Below are positions 43,550 to 55,373 of a stretch of DNA of 64,000 nucleotides, piece by piece. Location of the stretch: positions 1,860,001 through 1,924,000 of the forward strand of contig OX337236.1 in NCBI GenBank assembly GCA_946965045.2, in the 5' to 3' direction. Positions within the stretch are counted from its first letter, which is position 1, and each line of letters begins with the position of its first letter. Below the pieces are notes generated by a model. The model did not search any database. It was not told where the DNA came from and saw nothing but the letters and a program-made list of their open reading frames with translations. Source of the DNA: Epithemia pelagica (lineage: Eukaryota > Bacillariophyta > Bacillariophyceae > Surirellales > Surirellaceae). The translations under genes and the position numbers were made by a program.

Positions 43550-45075
43550 ATGTCAAAGCCCTTTGATTATTCGAAATGGGACAAGATTGAACTGTCCGAT
43601 GACGAAGATGATTGTCATCCCAACATTGACAAGGAAAGTTGGTTTCGCATGAAGCATCGAAGTCGAGTGGAACGAGAAGAAACGGAGGAAAAGGACAAGG
43701 TCAAACTCAAAGCTGAGGTAAGAGTTGTTGATGTTATGATGAGAGGAGCTTGTGGGCAACTAGTGAATCCATTTTCAAGCTCACTGAATTGTTCATTCTT
43801 TTATAATCAAAGATGGAAAAGGCCGAACATCGAATGAAAGTATTGCAGCACGATTTGAAAAAGATTGATTTGCAACGACAGCAAAATGACGACGGCGATG
43901 ATGATGATGATGACGATGATTTGGACGATCGGGAAGGATTGGTGGCCGAATTGGAAGAATTAAAACAGGCCAATGCTCAACGACAAGACAAACTGGAAGA
44001 ATACGAGAAGAATAAAAAATGGAATGTCGACAACATGTTTCATGTGAAGGAAGAACGAACCATTGTCAATCCTGGTGCTGGACAATTAACCTATACCGAT
44101 ACTGGATTTGTCAAACCCAAGGAAACCTTGCGAACCAATGACGAAATGGCGGCGGCTGCAGCTGCACAAGCTGAAACCAAACAACCTGCAACAACGTCGA
44201 CGACGACGGCCAGCAGCGATACTACAAAAGCAGAATCCGAAAAGGCTGCCTCTTCTTCGACCACCAAAGACGCATCCTCCTCCAAACCCGCAGCTCCCTC
44301 CTCCTCCTTATCGACGACGACCACCACCAAATCGACATCTCCTCCCAAAGCGGCAGCTGGACCGTCTCCTCCTCCACCCACCACCAAATCGTCTTCCACG
44401 GCAGCTCCTCCACGAGCTCCGGTGGAATTGGGTGCCATGGAAACCTACCACGAATTTACCGAAAAATATGCCCACGTGGTGGAAGAATTCATGGCCCTTC
44501 CCGATTTGGCGCGTTCGAAAGCCTTTTTGTTGCAGAATGCCGATATCATTTTGCAAGAAAATTCTTCCAATTACCTCTTGTTGGCGTCCTTGGAAGATGA
44601 AATGAATGGCTATCGTGATAAAATGAAACGTACTGCTCGACAAGCCCAAATTGTCTCCAACATTGCCGAATTGGCCAAGACGATGCACACGCATCCCGGC
44701 AATGTCATTCAGCCCTTTTTTGCCCGTCTCGAACAACGACAATATTTGGAAGAATTTCTGCACGGCGTCCAAGTCTTTGTCGACAAGATTATCAAACGAG
44801 CCGTGACGAAAAAAGCAGAAATGGATGCCCAACGCGGTGTCGCACAAGATGAATCCTCCCGCGACTTGGCCGACGTTCCCCGTGAAGATCGATTGGGACC
44901 GGGTGGATTAGATCCATTGGAAGTGATTGAAACCTTGCCGCAAAGTATGGTGGATGCTTTTGAATCACGAGATGTCGAGCAATTGAAACAAGCCTTGATG
45001 CAACTCGATCCAAAAGACGCCCAACGACACATGGATCGATGCATTGCGTCAGGATTGTGGGTTGCCAATGCATGA
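43550..45075 (+). CDS. CDC37: CDC37 Hsp90 co-chaperone (one intron)
   Basis: Kinase-targeting co-chaperone of Hsp90. Exon 1 (43,550-43,717) encodes the hallmark N-terminus: [36 protein letters not shown], matching the conserved WD.IE.SDDED.HPNID motif with its CK2-type serine. The intron (43,718-43,812, GTAAGA...AAAG) is phase 0 and followed by [11 protein letters not shown] coiled coil, a long Ser/Thr/Pro/Ala linker typical of algal proteins and the Hsp90-binding/C-terminal helical part ([44 protein letters not shown]) follow. Total 476 aa. Confidence 0.93.
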
Positions 45076-45449
45076 AAAGAACACAATCACTTAGAGGGGT
45101 TTTGAGGTGCTTGCCACGTGACCGCTAAAAAAGATACGCACACACAACAACGTAGAGGAGAGTGTCATCCATGGAAGTTGCGGCAAACGACGATCTAGGG
45201 ATGTGTATTATCCATACAAAAATCGGGGAAGACCAATATTTTTGGAACGTTAAGAAATTCTCGCTTCCTCATCTTCTTCTGGGTCACTGGACAGATTGCC
45301 ACGAAACGTCGTTCACTGAACCCTAATTACTCTAGAGTTGAACGTCAAGCAATCAATATCTCTCAATTATTCATATAATACACTTTTTTCTTCTCTCTCT
45401 AGATGCATTCACGTGCATCGTCGTCCTCGTTTGTATTGCAAACCTTCTT
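45076..45449. other. Convergent 3' spacer
   Basis: Between the ends of CDC37 and the homeobox gene; AT-rich, contains a short TTCTCTCTCT stretch at about 45,390. Nothing else recognised. Confidence 0.4.
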
Positions 45450-47330
45450 TCAAGATAGGGCCGAAGCGGCATCTAGGTCCAAGTCCACTGGAGTCTCTGT
45501 CAATGCTGCAGTAGTTGTTTGGGTACCTCTATCATCCTTCGCAGTATCAGAATTTTCGTCATGGTGATTACTCTTGTGTCGTTTGTTGGTTCGATTGCGT
45601 CGACGACGACGGGTCTTGCCACCCTCGGACTTGCTACCAATAGACCGATTGGACGACTTGTTGTTGTTGTCTGCCGTTCCGGCAAAGATATTCAAGGAAT
45701 CTTGCCAGAGGCAGTGCGGCGGGCGATTCAATTCCAGAGCCTTGAGAATGGAGGGTCTCCATTTGCGGGTTCGAGCATTAATGAGCCAATTGCTAATGAC
45801 AGTGGTGGACGTGTCACATTCCGAGGCCATTTGTTGCAAACCATCTTCGTCGGGATAGGGATTGATCCAATTCTCTCGCAGCCATTCCGTCATGTAGGCT
45901 GATAACTTGCGCTTGTCCTCCGATGTGGAAGAAGAAGACGATGTGGTGCATGCTTGCGGTTTGGTCGGTGCTTGGTCCAACATTGGCTGGCCCTCCCCTT
46001 GTTCGCCAGCAATGCCACTGGGTTTGGTAGTCGATTTTGTCGTTCCATGTACCGACGCGAGAAGCGTGCGCAGCTTTTGCACCGTATCTTGACACAAGAC
46101 GTTCAAATTGTACCGAGCACGCACCATGCCAGTCGTCTTGTTGGTCTGCGGCGGTGAATCCAATAACAAGGATGGCTCCCAACTTGTAGTAGTGGTTGGG
46201 CATGTCGTGTTGCTGGTACTTGGCTCGTGAAACAAGCATACAGGGTGACCGTCAACGTCCTTATTGCCGTCGTCGTGTTTGCTGTATTCTTCTTCCTCGT
46301 TTTTTTGTTGTCCTTCTCGTCCTACCATGCGTGGCACCAAAAACTTCAATCGTACTTGCAATCCTTCGTACACTTCCTGCAGCCGGGTTGGAATACTCGA
46401 AGGCTCCAAACTTTCCCATTCTTCCACCAAGGCTAGAATTTCTTGAGTATACACACTCGAAACTCCTTTGGGATTCAAGGTGTGAATCATGGTCTTATCC
46501 CATCCCGAAGTACTAGGAGTATTTGCGTCTTGTCCAGCATGTGGTTGGTCGATAGGAGCCGCATCTTTTGTTTCCATCACTTTTGGATTCTCACCATCCT
46601 GCCCACTACAAGAACCACTGCCGACACTCTGGTCGGGAGTGCATGTCTGATCTTCCTTCTCATTGACTCGGAGGGCCCAAGGTGCTGTTGGTGGAACGGG
46701 AGACGTCACACTCATAGGAATGCCATTAAGACAAAGTTTGGTACCATTCTTGCCGTCCGTCTTGGTGGTGGCAGTCTCATTGTCAGTATCGTTGGACGGT
46801 AAGAACAAGGGTACACACGACGAGTCTTGCTGCTCCTGGTCGTCCAGGTCCATGGCTTCCATTTCACGAAACAAGGACTCCACCCATTCCACCACTGGCA
46901 TTGCCGTCCATTGGACGGGTGCCTTGGTGAAGGTCCGAGTGAAGGGGGCATTGGCATGGGTACTACCACTATTACTAGCATTCTTCCAGGAAGAGGAGGC
47001 CGTGTTGTCTGCCGTCGCCAAGCCTGGGTTGTGAAGGGTCACAAGTGTTCCGGTGCGAGCATTCAATCGCAAACTTTGTTTGGAGGGAAGGACGATAACG
47101 CCAGGATTGACGGGATGTTTCAAATACCGACGATGGGAGGACAACCGACGATGGGAGGACAACCGACGGGGCGCCGTTGACGTTGCTGTCGTAGAGGGAG
47201 TGGTGGCTTGTGAGGAATGGGTGCCAGCGGTGAGGGACGACCACGACGACGAATCCTCCATGGATTCACAAGCGACTGTCATGGCAGGAGAAATGTCGTT
47301 GTGGATCCGACCCAGGTTTTCGTACTCCAT
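45450..47330 (-). CDS. TALE-class homeobox transcription factor
   Basis: DNA-binding regulator. A homeodomain of the TALE/KN type lies in the last quarter: KRKLSAYMTEWLRENWINPYPDEDGLQQMASECDTS... continuing to NWLINARTRKWRPSI. The three extra residues (PYP) between helices 1 and 2 and the WLINARTRKW helix 3 define the class. The tail has a basic run (KTRRRRRNRTNKRHK), likely nuclear localisation. The long N-terminal region is Ser/Thr-rich and low-complexity, with a possible small domain around ILALVEEWESLEPSSIPTRLQEVYEGLQVRLKFLVPRM. The Met at 47,330 (MEYENLGRI) is preferred; the frame is open to 47,444. Confidence 0.88.
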   Translation of the reverse strand: MEYENLGRIHNDISPAMTVACESMEDSSSWSSLTAGTHSSQATTPSTTATSTAPRRLSSHRRLSSHRRYLKHPVNPGVIVLPSKQSLRLNARTGTLVTLHNPGLATADNTASSSWKNASNSGSTHANAPFTRTFTKAPVQWTAMPVVEWVESLFREMEAMDLDDQEQQDSSCVPLFLPSNDTDNETATTKTDGKNGTKLCLNGIPMSVTSPVPPTAPWALRVNEKEDQTCTPDQSVGSGSCSGQDGENPKVMETKDAAPIDQPHAGQDANTPSTSGWDKTMIHTLNPKGVSSVYTQEILALVEEWESLEPSSIPTRLQEVYEGLQVRLKFLVPRMVGREGQQKNEEEEYSKHDDGNKDVDGHPVCLFHEPSTSNTTCPTTTTSWEPSLLLDSPPQTNKTTGMVRARYNLNVLCQDTVQKLRTLLASVHGTTKSTTKPSGIAGEQGEGQPMLDQAPTKPQACTTSSSSSTSEDKRKLSAYMTEWLRENWINPYPDEDGLQQMASECDTSTTVISNWLINARTRKWRPSILKALELNRPPHCLWQDSLNIFAGTADNNNKSSNRSIGSKSEGGKTRRRRRNRTNKRHKSNHHDENSDTAKDDRGTQTTTAALTETPVDLDLDAASALS

Positions 47331-49152
47331 GTTTCTGGTTCTTCTGCAAGTGGTGGTTGTTGACGGATACTGCCACCAAGAATAGTATTCTGATAATATT
47401 ATGAGACCACATCCTTTTGAACGTGGGATGCTTTTCTTCTTCATCCAAAGAAGACGTATCTTGATGAAAATGGATTCTTGGAAGGAGGGTGTTTTGGGAA
47501 ACGGTCGTTGTCCCTCAGATCTTGCACCTCCCGTTCCATGCTTGAGATCTCATTTTCCCGATCTCGCGCCTCCACGGTCCAATCATCGGATCGACAAACA
47601 CTCTCATCCGTGAATGCCTTGGTTTCCGTCCACTGTTCCTTTTGTTGGTTGGTTCTTGTTTTGACACGAATCGGCCCATGTAGTGCATGAAGGTCTCGAG
47701 AGTGGTCTTTGGGGACTCTGTCCTCGAACGAGGAGATTCTACACATGCACGCGCGATGAGGGAACGAGATTTTATTTTTTGGTGTTCATCCCTCCACACC
47801 GTTTTGGGAAACGGTCCTTTGCGAGATAGGATCGCACCCATGCACCTCCCTTTCGAAAAAGAACTGGAGACATGCCAAAAATCTCATTTTCCCGATCTCG
47901 TGCCTCCAAGGTCCAATTCGAGGATAAACGCGTACTGGATCCCTTTAGTTCCATCCATATGTGGCTCCTGTCTTTGGCACGAATTCAACGGGTCTGTGAT
48001 ACCAGATCAGCTGTATCCGTATTCGAGTGGTCTTGTACTGGTAGGAGATTGCCATTGACAGATTATGCACGTCTCTCTTTGTCCAAGGAGCTCATTCACG
48101 AATGCAGGAGAGAGATCTCAGTGTTCTCACGCGGAGGAGAAAGGATGCATGGCCGGTGTTCGATTGGAGAGCACACCACTGCTGCTATCTGTGGTCTGGC
48201 CGAGTACAATAGTTCCTTCCACTCCAGAGATTCCATTCCGTTCCTCTTGAAGCGAAGCAGCACGAATCCCTCAGATCTCTTGGTTTCAAATACAATAACA
48301 GCCACGAAACGGTGTTGGCGACTTGTTTGGATGGATTGTTCCACGACGGGAAACAACCAAACGGACTGTTCACAGCGATCCATCATTCCTCCCACATGGA
48401 ATTTTGTGGGCCCATTATACACCCCATCTCTTTTATTCCAAACATCCATTGGGTAACATTTTATGATTTGACTTCCACGTTCCGTTGGGGAGTGCGCATC
48501 GTCCGTGTTTCACCCAGTGGTGCCGCCATCCAGGAATGGTTCGCTCGCCGGGCGCGCAATGTACCGATAGAGTTCTCCGTATAGTAGTGTAGACTGGCGC
48601 TCTCGAAATTTCGGACGAGTATCGACTGAACAGTAGACTTCCAGTCCCGTCGCAGTCCTAAAAAACCCGCGAACCAATCAACCGTAAGTGACACTCTCCG
48701 AAATAATGGGCACCCGCCGGGTCCGGGGGTCTCTCACTCTTTTTCTTTATGCCTGTGTTCCATACTCCGAAAAAGACTCTTTTTGGTTTCATCACTCATC
48801 ACCCCCACCCTTGCCACCATCAACGCGATCTTGAACACAAGAGAGAGCAAAAGAATAGCACAACAAGAGAGAAAGAGAGAACGCGAGAGACAGAGCTCTT
48901 TCTGCTATTGCCGTCGTCTGCTTGTAACGAAACAGACCTCCAGGAAAGGAAACCGCCTTGGTCGAAGAAAGGACTTTTCTATCCCGAGCATTCCAGAAGA
49001 GTCACACTTCCCTCTCGTTTTCTTTTTGAATGAATGAAGGAAGCCAGACACTGTAAAGCGCAGGTCCCATTCTAGTCCAATTTTTCGGGCCATCGCCACA
49101 GTCACAACAATCCCAATCTCTGTCGACACGAAAAGACTTGTTATTAATCATC
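47331..49152. other. Long divergent intergenic region with an imperfect local duplication
   Basis: About 1.8 kb between divergently transcribed genes. The only structure seen is a block of about 100-125 bp at 47,491-47,590 repeated imperfectly at 47,801-47,925 (shared words GTTTTGGGAAACGGTC and CTCATTTTCCCGATCTCG). Short frames on both strands show no domain and are probably chance. Confidence 0.45.
47491..47925. repeat. Imperfect direct repeat (two blocks)
   Basis: Blocks 47,491-47,590 and 47,801-47,925 share ordered words over their length; the second has an extra insertion of about 25 bp. Confidence 0.6.
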
Positions 49153-50739
49153 ATGAATCATCCAAGTAGCAGCAGCAACCGTGAGGGTGGTGCGACTGCC
49201 CCCGGCGCCGACGATTCTCCCCAACAACCCGGTCGCCCGTCCTTGTTATCAGGTCTGCATCGACCTACCTTGTCGGGAGCCACCAGAGGCACCAGCGTTC
49301 GATCCGATTTGGAAGAAACCTTGTCGATTCCAGCCCGTCCCCGTCGATTGTGGAAAGTTTCCGATACCAATGTCCCGGTGATACCGCCCTTTTATCCCAC
49401 GCCCCTGAATCCACGGTTGTGTGCCCATGTCGCCGATGCGTCTCCTTCGGTTGTGGCGGTCCGGATTGCCGAAGCCTTGAGACGACAGTCGATTGCTGTC
49501 GAATACGATGAAGAATCCGTCACCGCCACCTGCATGACGGTCGATCACTGTCGGTTTGTCATTCACTTGTGGCAAGCCATGGCTCCCTCGCACAATGCCA
49601 CGGCCGCCGTCCGAATGCAATTGTCCTCCGACGATACATCATCCATGCCGGGTATGAAACCGATTCCGGGCTTGTTGGTGGAATTTCGTCGTGTTTCGGG
49701 CAACACCATGACCTTTCATTCCGTCGTGTCGGCGCTCAAAAAGGCGGCCAAGAGTCATGGCACGGGTCAAGATGTCCGTCCCTTGCATCATACCTCACCC
49801 TCGGAATTTCCTCGGTACATGGCAGCCTTGACAGCGCCTACACCGCCCAATCCTACCACGACTCCGGATCCAACCAGTCGGCCTCCATGGCAAGCCATTC
49901 ACGGATTGGAACACGCTCTCGCATTGTTGCGAAAAGATCGATTGGATGCCCAACTTCGTGGAATGGAAGAATTGTTGGCCTTGTCAGATGCCGTGACGAG
50001 CGGATTGGAAATTGCCCTGACGGCTAGCATGGCCATTTTGGGAGCACCCCTCGGTGACCAGGATGGAGATACTACGACTACCAATGACTTGTCCATGGTT
50101 TCGACCGCCTTGCATCAAAATTGGATTTATCGTCTCTTGGTGGATCGAGAATTGCCGGACGAAGCCGTCGGTGGTCCTCTGGTAGCCAGCTCGGACGAGC
50201 CGGACGACGACGAAGGTCGAACGACAGGCTTGGCCTTTTTGTGTGGGTTTGGGGGCGAACACGATGCATCGACACTGAATGACAAGCAAATTGAGCAAAT
50301 GCGACACGATCGAGTCCGAATGGGAGATGAATATCATGGAGGTCAAATGCGATGTATCGCGCTCCGGATTTTGGCCAATGCCCTCGTCCTCTTGTCGCGA
50401 CACAATCCCAAGGCACTCTATCAAACACTGTCCACCCATGGTGCCGCGCTCATGTCGGAAGAATTGTTTCAAGCACTGTGGCACGATGCCGGCGGGGCCA
50501 GTCGACCACCGGGTGTTGTGGCCGGCACACGGTTGGCCAGTCCCCACGAAGCCGCCATGGCCATTCGATGTATTCGATTGTTGGGACAAGCCCATCCCAA
50601 GGCCAAACAACGGTTAATCAAACACAAAAAGAGCGCCTTGCAGCAATTGGAAAAGTGTTACTTTATTGGACAAGCCGTCCATGAAATACTCGAATACGAA
50701 GCCAAACGGACCTATCGGTTCTTGACGGCGCATTCCTAG
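49153..50739 (+). CDS. Unrecognised 528-aa protein, KA1-like N-terminal half and helical C-terminal half
   Basis: A single open frame with good codon use and a start (atcATGAATCATCC) 15 bp inside the longer open frame. I do not recognise the family. Residues about 90-200 alternate strands and helices (VVAVRIAEALRRQSIAVEYDEESVTATCMTVDHCRFVIHLWQA ... GLLVEFRRVSGNTMTFHSVVSALKKAAKS), which looks like the KA1 fold at the end of AMPK/MARK-type kinases, but no kinase is present. The C-terminal 300 residues are helical and repeat-like (armadillo-style), ending in AVHEILEYEAKRTYRFL. Both suggestions come from pattern only. Confidence 0.6.
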   Translation: MNHPSSSSNREGGATAPGADDSPQQPGRPSLLSGLHRPTLSGATRGTSVRSDLEETLSIPARPRRLWKVSDTNVPVIPPFYPTPLNPRLCAHVADASPSVVAVRIAEALRRQSIAVEYDEESVTATCMTVDHCRFVIHLWQAMAPSHNATAAVRMQLSSDDTSSMPGMKPIPGLLVEFRRVSGNTMTFHSVVSALKKAAKSHGTGQDVRPLHHTSPSEFPRYMAALTAPTPPNPTTTPDPTSRPPWQAIHGLEHALALLRKDRLDAQLRGMEELLALSDAVTSGLEIALTASMAILGAPLGDQDGDTTTTNDLSMVSTALHQNWIYRLLVDRELPDEAVGGPLVASSDEPDDDEGRTTGLAFLCGFGGEHDASTLNDKQIEQMRHDRVRMGDEYHGGQMRCIALRILANALVLLSRHNPKALYQTLSTHGAALMSEELFQALWHDAGGASRPPGVVAGTRLASPHEAAMAIRCIRLLGQAHPKAKQRLIKHKKSALQQLEKCYFIGQAVHEILEYEAKRTYRFLTAHS

Positions 50740-51217
50740 TAGGAATACTACTAGTACTACTATAATCCTATACAAAACGTAGTAGGTAGACCATTTGCAA
50801 CAATACTAGACAGACACGAGACGAGACCAATCACACAGTTTTTTCTATGTGTTTTTCCACCCGGAGCCTGCCAACAAAACACTCACGGGATCCCCCCTAG
50901 CAGCAACACAAAAGAACCACGGCTGTTGGTATTCCTCGCACCAACCAAGCTCTGGGAATTCGTAATCTTTCCCACTTCCTGTTAGAAAGCTCTTGAAGGA
51001 ACGAGAGGATGCTCCCAGACGCGTTCCGTTTTCTTCTTCTTGGACGGTCACTCTGTCGTTCTTTGCCTAGAACTGCAGATTCGGTGTGCTACACCTACAA
51101 AAAACAGAGAGTTCAAGAAGAATTCTAGAGACTATTCCTTACTTTGTTTCATCCGAGAGGCGAATCCCTAACTCTTGCTAAACACAAACGCACCTATTAT
51201 TGTCATTGCTATTCGTT
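50740..51217. other. Convergent 3' spacer
   Basis: 478 bp between convergent gene ends; no feature recognised. Confidence 0.4.
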
Positions 51218-52036
51218 TCACTGGCTTTGGGAGGCCCGTTGTCCTGCTTCCAGTTCCAGGGGGCCATCACCATCTGTGGTGGGAGGAGGAGGTCCATCTT
51301 TGGGATCAAATCCCATATTTTGTCTCCATCGTCGAAACAATTCCAATTGATAATCTTTATTGGCTCGAACTTTACTCGGTGCTTCTCGGACAATGGCCAT
51401 GACGTTCGCCATGCGTTCCGATCGTTGTCTCATGCGACGGAAATGAGCACGGATCCGCCATCGTTTTTCCTTCTTTTTAATTTTGCGGGTCAACCAGGCA
51501 CGACGCAAATGACGTCGTCGATGACGACTTCCACGAGTACCGGTACGGACCGGAAAGTGGGATCGTGCTTCGGCCAACAAGCGTTCGGTTTCTTCGGGGG
51601 AATATTCCAAGGCGGGAATATCACCCGTCTTGGTCGTTCCCATTCGTTCCTTGCGCAATTGAATCCGAGCTCGAATGCGCCGTTGGACGGTTCGTAAGGC
51701 ACGGAAATGACGATTGCGGGTATGACCCGACACAACTTCGGTCATTTGTCCCGTTTCGAAACCATCCACCATGATGGATTTTTGAAAGTCCACCCATTGT
51801 CGATGATGCGAGGCTACGGCGTCTTCATCCTTATTATCTTGTTCCAAAGCACCGGCTTTGGAAGCACCGACTTTGGCCAAGAGTTTTTGTTTGTCCTTCA
51901 TTTTACGGCGATGTTTTTCCTTGGCCGACAATTTTCGTTTCTTGCGACCCGCCATGCCGCGGTGTTGTTGGTGATGCCACACTGGAACACGAGAAATGCT
52001 CGGAACTCCCAACAAGAGGGGATTGGAGACTGCCAT
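51218..52036 (-). CDS. Basic protein with possible mitochondrial presequence; parental gene of the array
   Basis: About 272 aa from the Met at 52,036 (MAVSNPLLLGVPSISRVPV); the frame is open to 52,579 but the upstream part is Val/Gly/Thr-rich and implausible. The N-terminus lacks acidic residues, carries scattered Arg and His (SRVPVWHHQQHRGMAGRKKRK) and so may be a mitochondrial targeting peptide. The rest is extremely basic (SRHRRRHLRRAWLTRKIKKKEKRWRIRAHFRRMRQRSERM), consistent with an RNA-binding or mitoribosomal protein. I do not recognise the family. Only this copy has the full C-terminus; its N-terminal end is repeated at 57,620 and 63,309. Confidence 0.65.
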   Translation of the reverse strand: MAVSNPLLLGVPSISRVPVWHHQQHRGMAGRKKRKLSAKEKHRRKMKDKQKLLAKVGASKAGALEQDNKDEDAVASHHRQWVDFQKSIMVDGFETGQMTEVVSGHTRNRHFRALRTVQRRIRARIQLRKERMGTTKTGDIPALEYSPEETERLLAEARSHFPVRTGTRGSRHRRRHLRRAWLTRKIKKKEKRWRIRAHFRRMRQRSERMANVMAIVREAPSKVRANKDYQLELFRRWRQNMGFDPKDGPPPPTTDGDGPLELEAGQRASQSQ

Positions 52037-52715
52037 GGTTTGTGAAAAAGAACCACAAATTGTGTTTGGATGGTGACGGATGGTGGACCCACCCAGGGGC
52101 GAGGAGGAGAGCAGGATGGATGATGAACAAGACGACGACAACGCCCGCACCGTGGTTCCGGCAAGACATGTTCCAAGTGTCCCAGCCGGGTTGCAGGATG
52201 CCACTATTCCAATCGTTTTGTTGGTCTTGGAATGGATCAATGGCAATGAAATCCTGTGGCGACACCAAACGCCAATCCCACGGGTGGCGGCGGCGGTGGT
52301 GGTGGCCATCATCATGGTGATGATGATGATGGTGACTGCCTTGCCAGGAACAGAGGATGTCTCGAATGGTCTGGACCGACCATCATGCCGCGCGGGTCCA
52401 ACAAAAGATACCATGGCTGCCTGTCCGCTGTCCGCCTGACTTATTCCGCGACCGAAGAATTCTCTTCCGCGACCGACTACCACTACCCACTCTACCACCA
52501 CCACGACACCCACCCACGACACTAATGTTACTACTCCTATACTCCTACTCCCATGACCCAGAAAATGTTCTTGATCCATACGATTGTTCTAGACAAAATA
52601 GTGGAACAAGATTTTCTAGCACAGCGATCTACTTCTCCACATTTGCTAGAGGAAATGATGGAGGACATTTCATACTACTCTGCCCAAGGGCACCGGGACA
52701 AACGAGAAACGAACA

Positions 52716-54449
52716 TCAACGTTTGGGTGTGTCGCGGTCAACCATGGAAAACCCGCACCAGTCTAGTTCTCTCGAGTCATATCCCACAAGCCCACAAGGA
52801 ACAGGAGTGTATATGTGTGCCTGTGTGTTGCGCTTTTTCTTTCTACCAGTTCGGTGTGTATTCTTCGATGCGACACGCTGCGCATCATTGAGACGATGGC
52901 CTTTTTTAGCAACTGGACCACGATCGTTCTCCTGATAGACGAGGTGTTGTACGTCACCAACTCGTAGTTTGTCGTCATGGTTGTATGGGCCAAGGCAAGC
53001 TTGATCAATAATTTGTGTGTCCCGCATGCTGGGAACAGCTCCTCCCCAGTCGTTATTCATGTTCAGAGCATTTAACCCATCGGATTGTTGTTTTCCATGA
53101 CCACTGCTTTGGTCGAACAAAAAGACAAAGTCATGGGCGGGGAACATGACCACGAGGCAATCGACAATATCCTCCAACTGCAAGGCCATGTATTCATAAT
53201 TCCAATATCCCTCTTTATCTGCTCCGTATTCAAAAAAGCGAGTGAACGGTTGGGCATTGGTAATTGGAGTCTTGGCAGTGTGACCATTGAGGTTCACTGC
53301 AGCCTCGGTAGAGACGTATTTGTTGTTTGTCGCATGTAGACGGAGTTCATTAATCCGAAATAGACTCGCAGCAAGCAACGGGTTTCCGTTCATAAGGAAG
53401 CCCCATGATCGGCTTACAAAAGTGCTGATCATCATCCCATGTCCATCATCCTTTGGCAGCATTTTAGTTGCGCCATCTTTAGTGTACCATGCCTTAGACG
53501 AGAAGGAAAACTGCTTGTAGATCGATTCCACATTTGGAAGTGCCTCCACGTTGGAAATGGCCCTTTCAAGGGTTTCTATCCATCGCTCAAGATTTCGTTT
53601 TGACGATCCTGGAGAATCGCATTTGCCGGCAAAGAGCCTACGGTTCCTTGGCTCATCAAAATAGGCGCTTTCCATTTGTTGCGATAGACCTTGGATCATC
53701 TCACTCTCGAAAACTGAAAAACCAATCGGCAAACTCTGTGGATGGTCATGGCCGATTTCGTCTGTGGCCAATTCAGGATGTTGGATTGCTCCAACAAGCA
53801 CCTGATTTGTGTTGTCGTGAGGTGGTGACGTTTGCATTTCGGTAGGGCTGTCTCCAATTTGTGGCGGTTGACCATGTTGCTGCGTTGCAGTGCTCTTGAT
53901 TGCTGGTGGAGTTGAAGTGTTTCTTGCTTGCTTGGATGTATTTAGCGTGCCTTCACGCAACCCTGGTGACTCTTCGTTCCTTCGCTTCGTTGGCTTCGCT
54001 CGTCCCGACCGCCGAATCACATTCTCGGCTGCAGCCTCCAGCCATTCTTGATGATCGTCCAACATCACTGGCAGGGTTGTTGTGTCTTTAGAGATGTAAT
54101 AGAATGTGAAGCGTTCCCTTTTGATTGTATCTCTGTAGCGGTAGAAGCCATACTTGTTTGGCTTTTCAACATCATCGAAACACATTGCAATGCTTTTTTC
54201 TCTTCGGAAAGCACGGTTCATTTCCAGCACAGACAATCCTGGCAACCAAGTGTTCATATATCCTACAAGCTCGACATCTCGGAACCACTTGTTGCAGAAT
54301 CCAAACACGGTGGGTGAGCACTGCTTCCGAAACAGTTCAACAATCTCGTTCCCAGAAAAACTTCGTTCCATCCGAGACTGTGCTGCGTGAGGTGAGTCCG
54401 ATGATCGTGTCATTGTGGATGATGTCGATGCGTTGAACTGTTGCCCCAT
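52716..54449 (-). pseudogene. Truncated DDE transposase relative, unit A
   Basis: 577-codon open frame related to the 1,066-aa transposase at 20,722. It keeps the W-rich N-terminal domain (NTWLPGLSVLEMNRAF, then YGFYRYRDTIKRERFTFYYIS), the ATKMLPKDDGHGMMISTFVSRSWGF segment, and the second catalytic block FVFLFDQSSGHGKQQSDGLN. Compared with the full-length relative, the roughly 300 residues holding the first Asp (VGQDE) are missing, and it stops before the catalytic Glu region; the Asp of FDNSSGH also reads FDQSSGH. It cannot be an active transposase, though the open frame could still make a DNA-binding protein. Confidence 0.75.
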
Positions 54450-55373
54450 TGGGGGTGGTTCAAGTAAACCCTAAAGCATCCGGATGCAGCTCGGCAACAG
54501 TTCAACGGGTCTGGGAGGCCCTCCACCATGGTCGTTAGACAACAACCGTTTTTTCATCATTTTGGACGGAATTCCAGCGTTCGGAAGCTGTCACGCAACA
54601 CACTAAAACACATAAAAATATATCATAAGACTCTGGGAAGTCTCGAGTCGGACACTTTCATTCACTAGTAAGGCCGAACGCTATTAAGGATTATACTCTA
54701 TGGTACTAAATCTACGAGGGGTCTACGTCAGGAACATACTCCCTGAACTCAGCTTGTATATTATCGGTGGGCGGACGCAGAGATGCGGAGCATGCGCGGC
54801 GCGCGCGCTCAAAATCCTCGACCGTCACGGAAACGCGTATGGGTCGCCTTAAGTATGGAATCGAAAAGGAAGGAGAAGAGCAACTTTGGGAAGACGATGG
54901 CAAGCAAAGGGGTGGTTTCCGGACGCAATAATCATTCCCTTTATAGACTACTTATCATTTAGAGTATCCATTGGATATTTCACCTGTTGTTCTGTTGGCC
55001 CTACGAGCTCATGTGGGAAAGACACGTCAATTTCCATGCTCTATGGAAACACAACCTCCACCATGAGGATGGAAAAGACTCCTAAAGAGCAAGGCAGCAA
55101 CAGTTGGCCGACTATATGTACTTGTCTACAATACTAGTGCCTAGATAGACTCTGTCATCGCTTTTGTCCATGACAAATCCATCATCGGAAGACTTCGACT
55201 GTTCGACGCATTGAGTGTGTGGTGTGTGGGCGCGTGATGTTGCTTCCAACCATGCTCCACCCGCACTCTTCCTCCGCATGTAAATTTTGCGAAGGAAAGC
55301 TCTACATCCGGGTTGGTTTGGCCTTTCTCCGCCCATATCATGCTTCGCACATGCTCCGCGCGCCCGATAATAT
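54450..55373. other. Array spacer, unit A
   Basis: About 920 bp between the truncated transposase and the cassette. A 63-codon minus-strand frame (54,712-54,903) is the longest; not recognised. A 14-bp inverted repeat (54,432-54,445 with 54,493-54,506) brackets the transposase start codon. Confidence 0.45.

Noticed and set aside
43194-43556. Cys-rich N-terminus (runs of CCCCC) for the cassette 2 protein
   Set aside because: It is the antisense of the CDC37 (CAA)n leader and not shared with other copies; the common Met at 43,193 is the better start.
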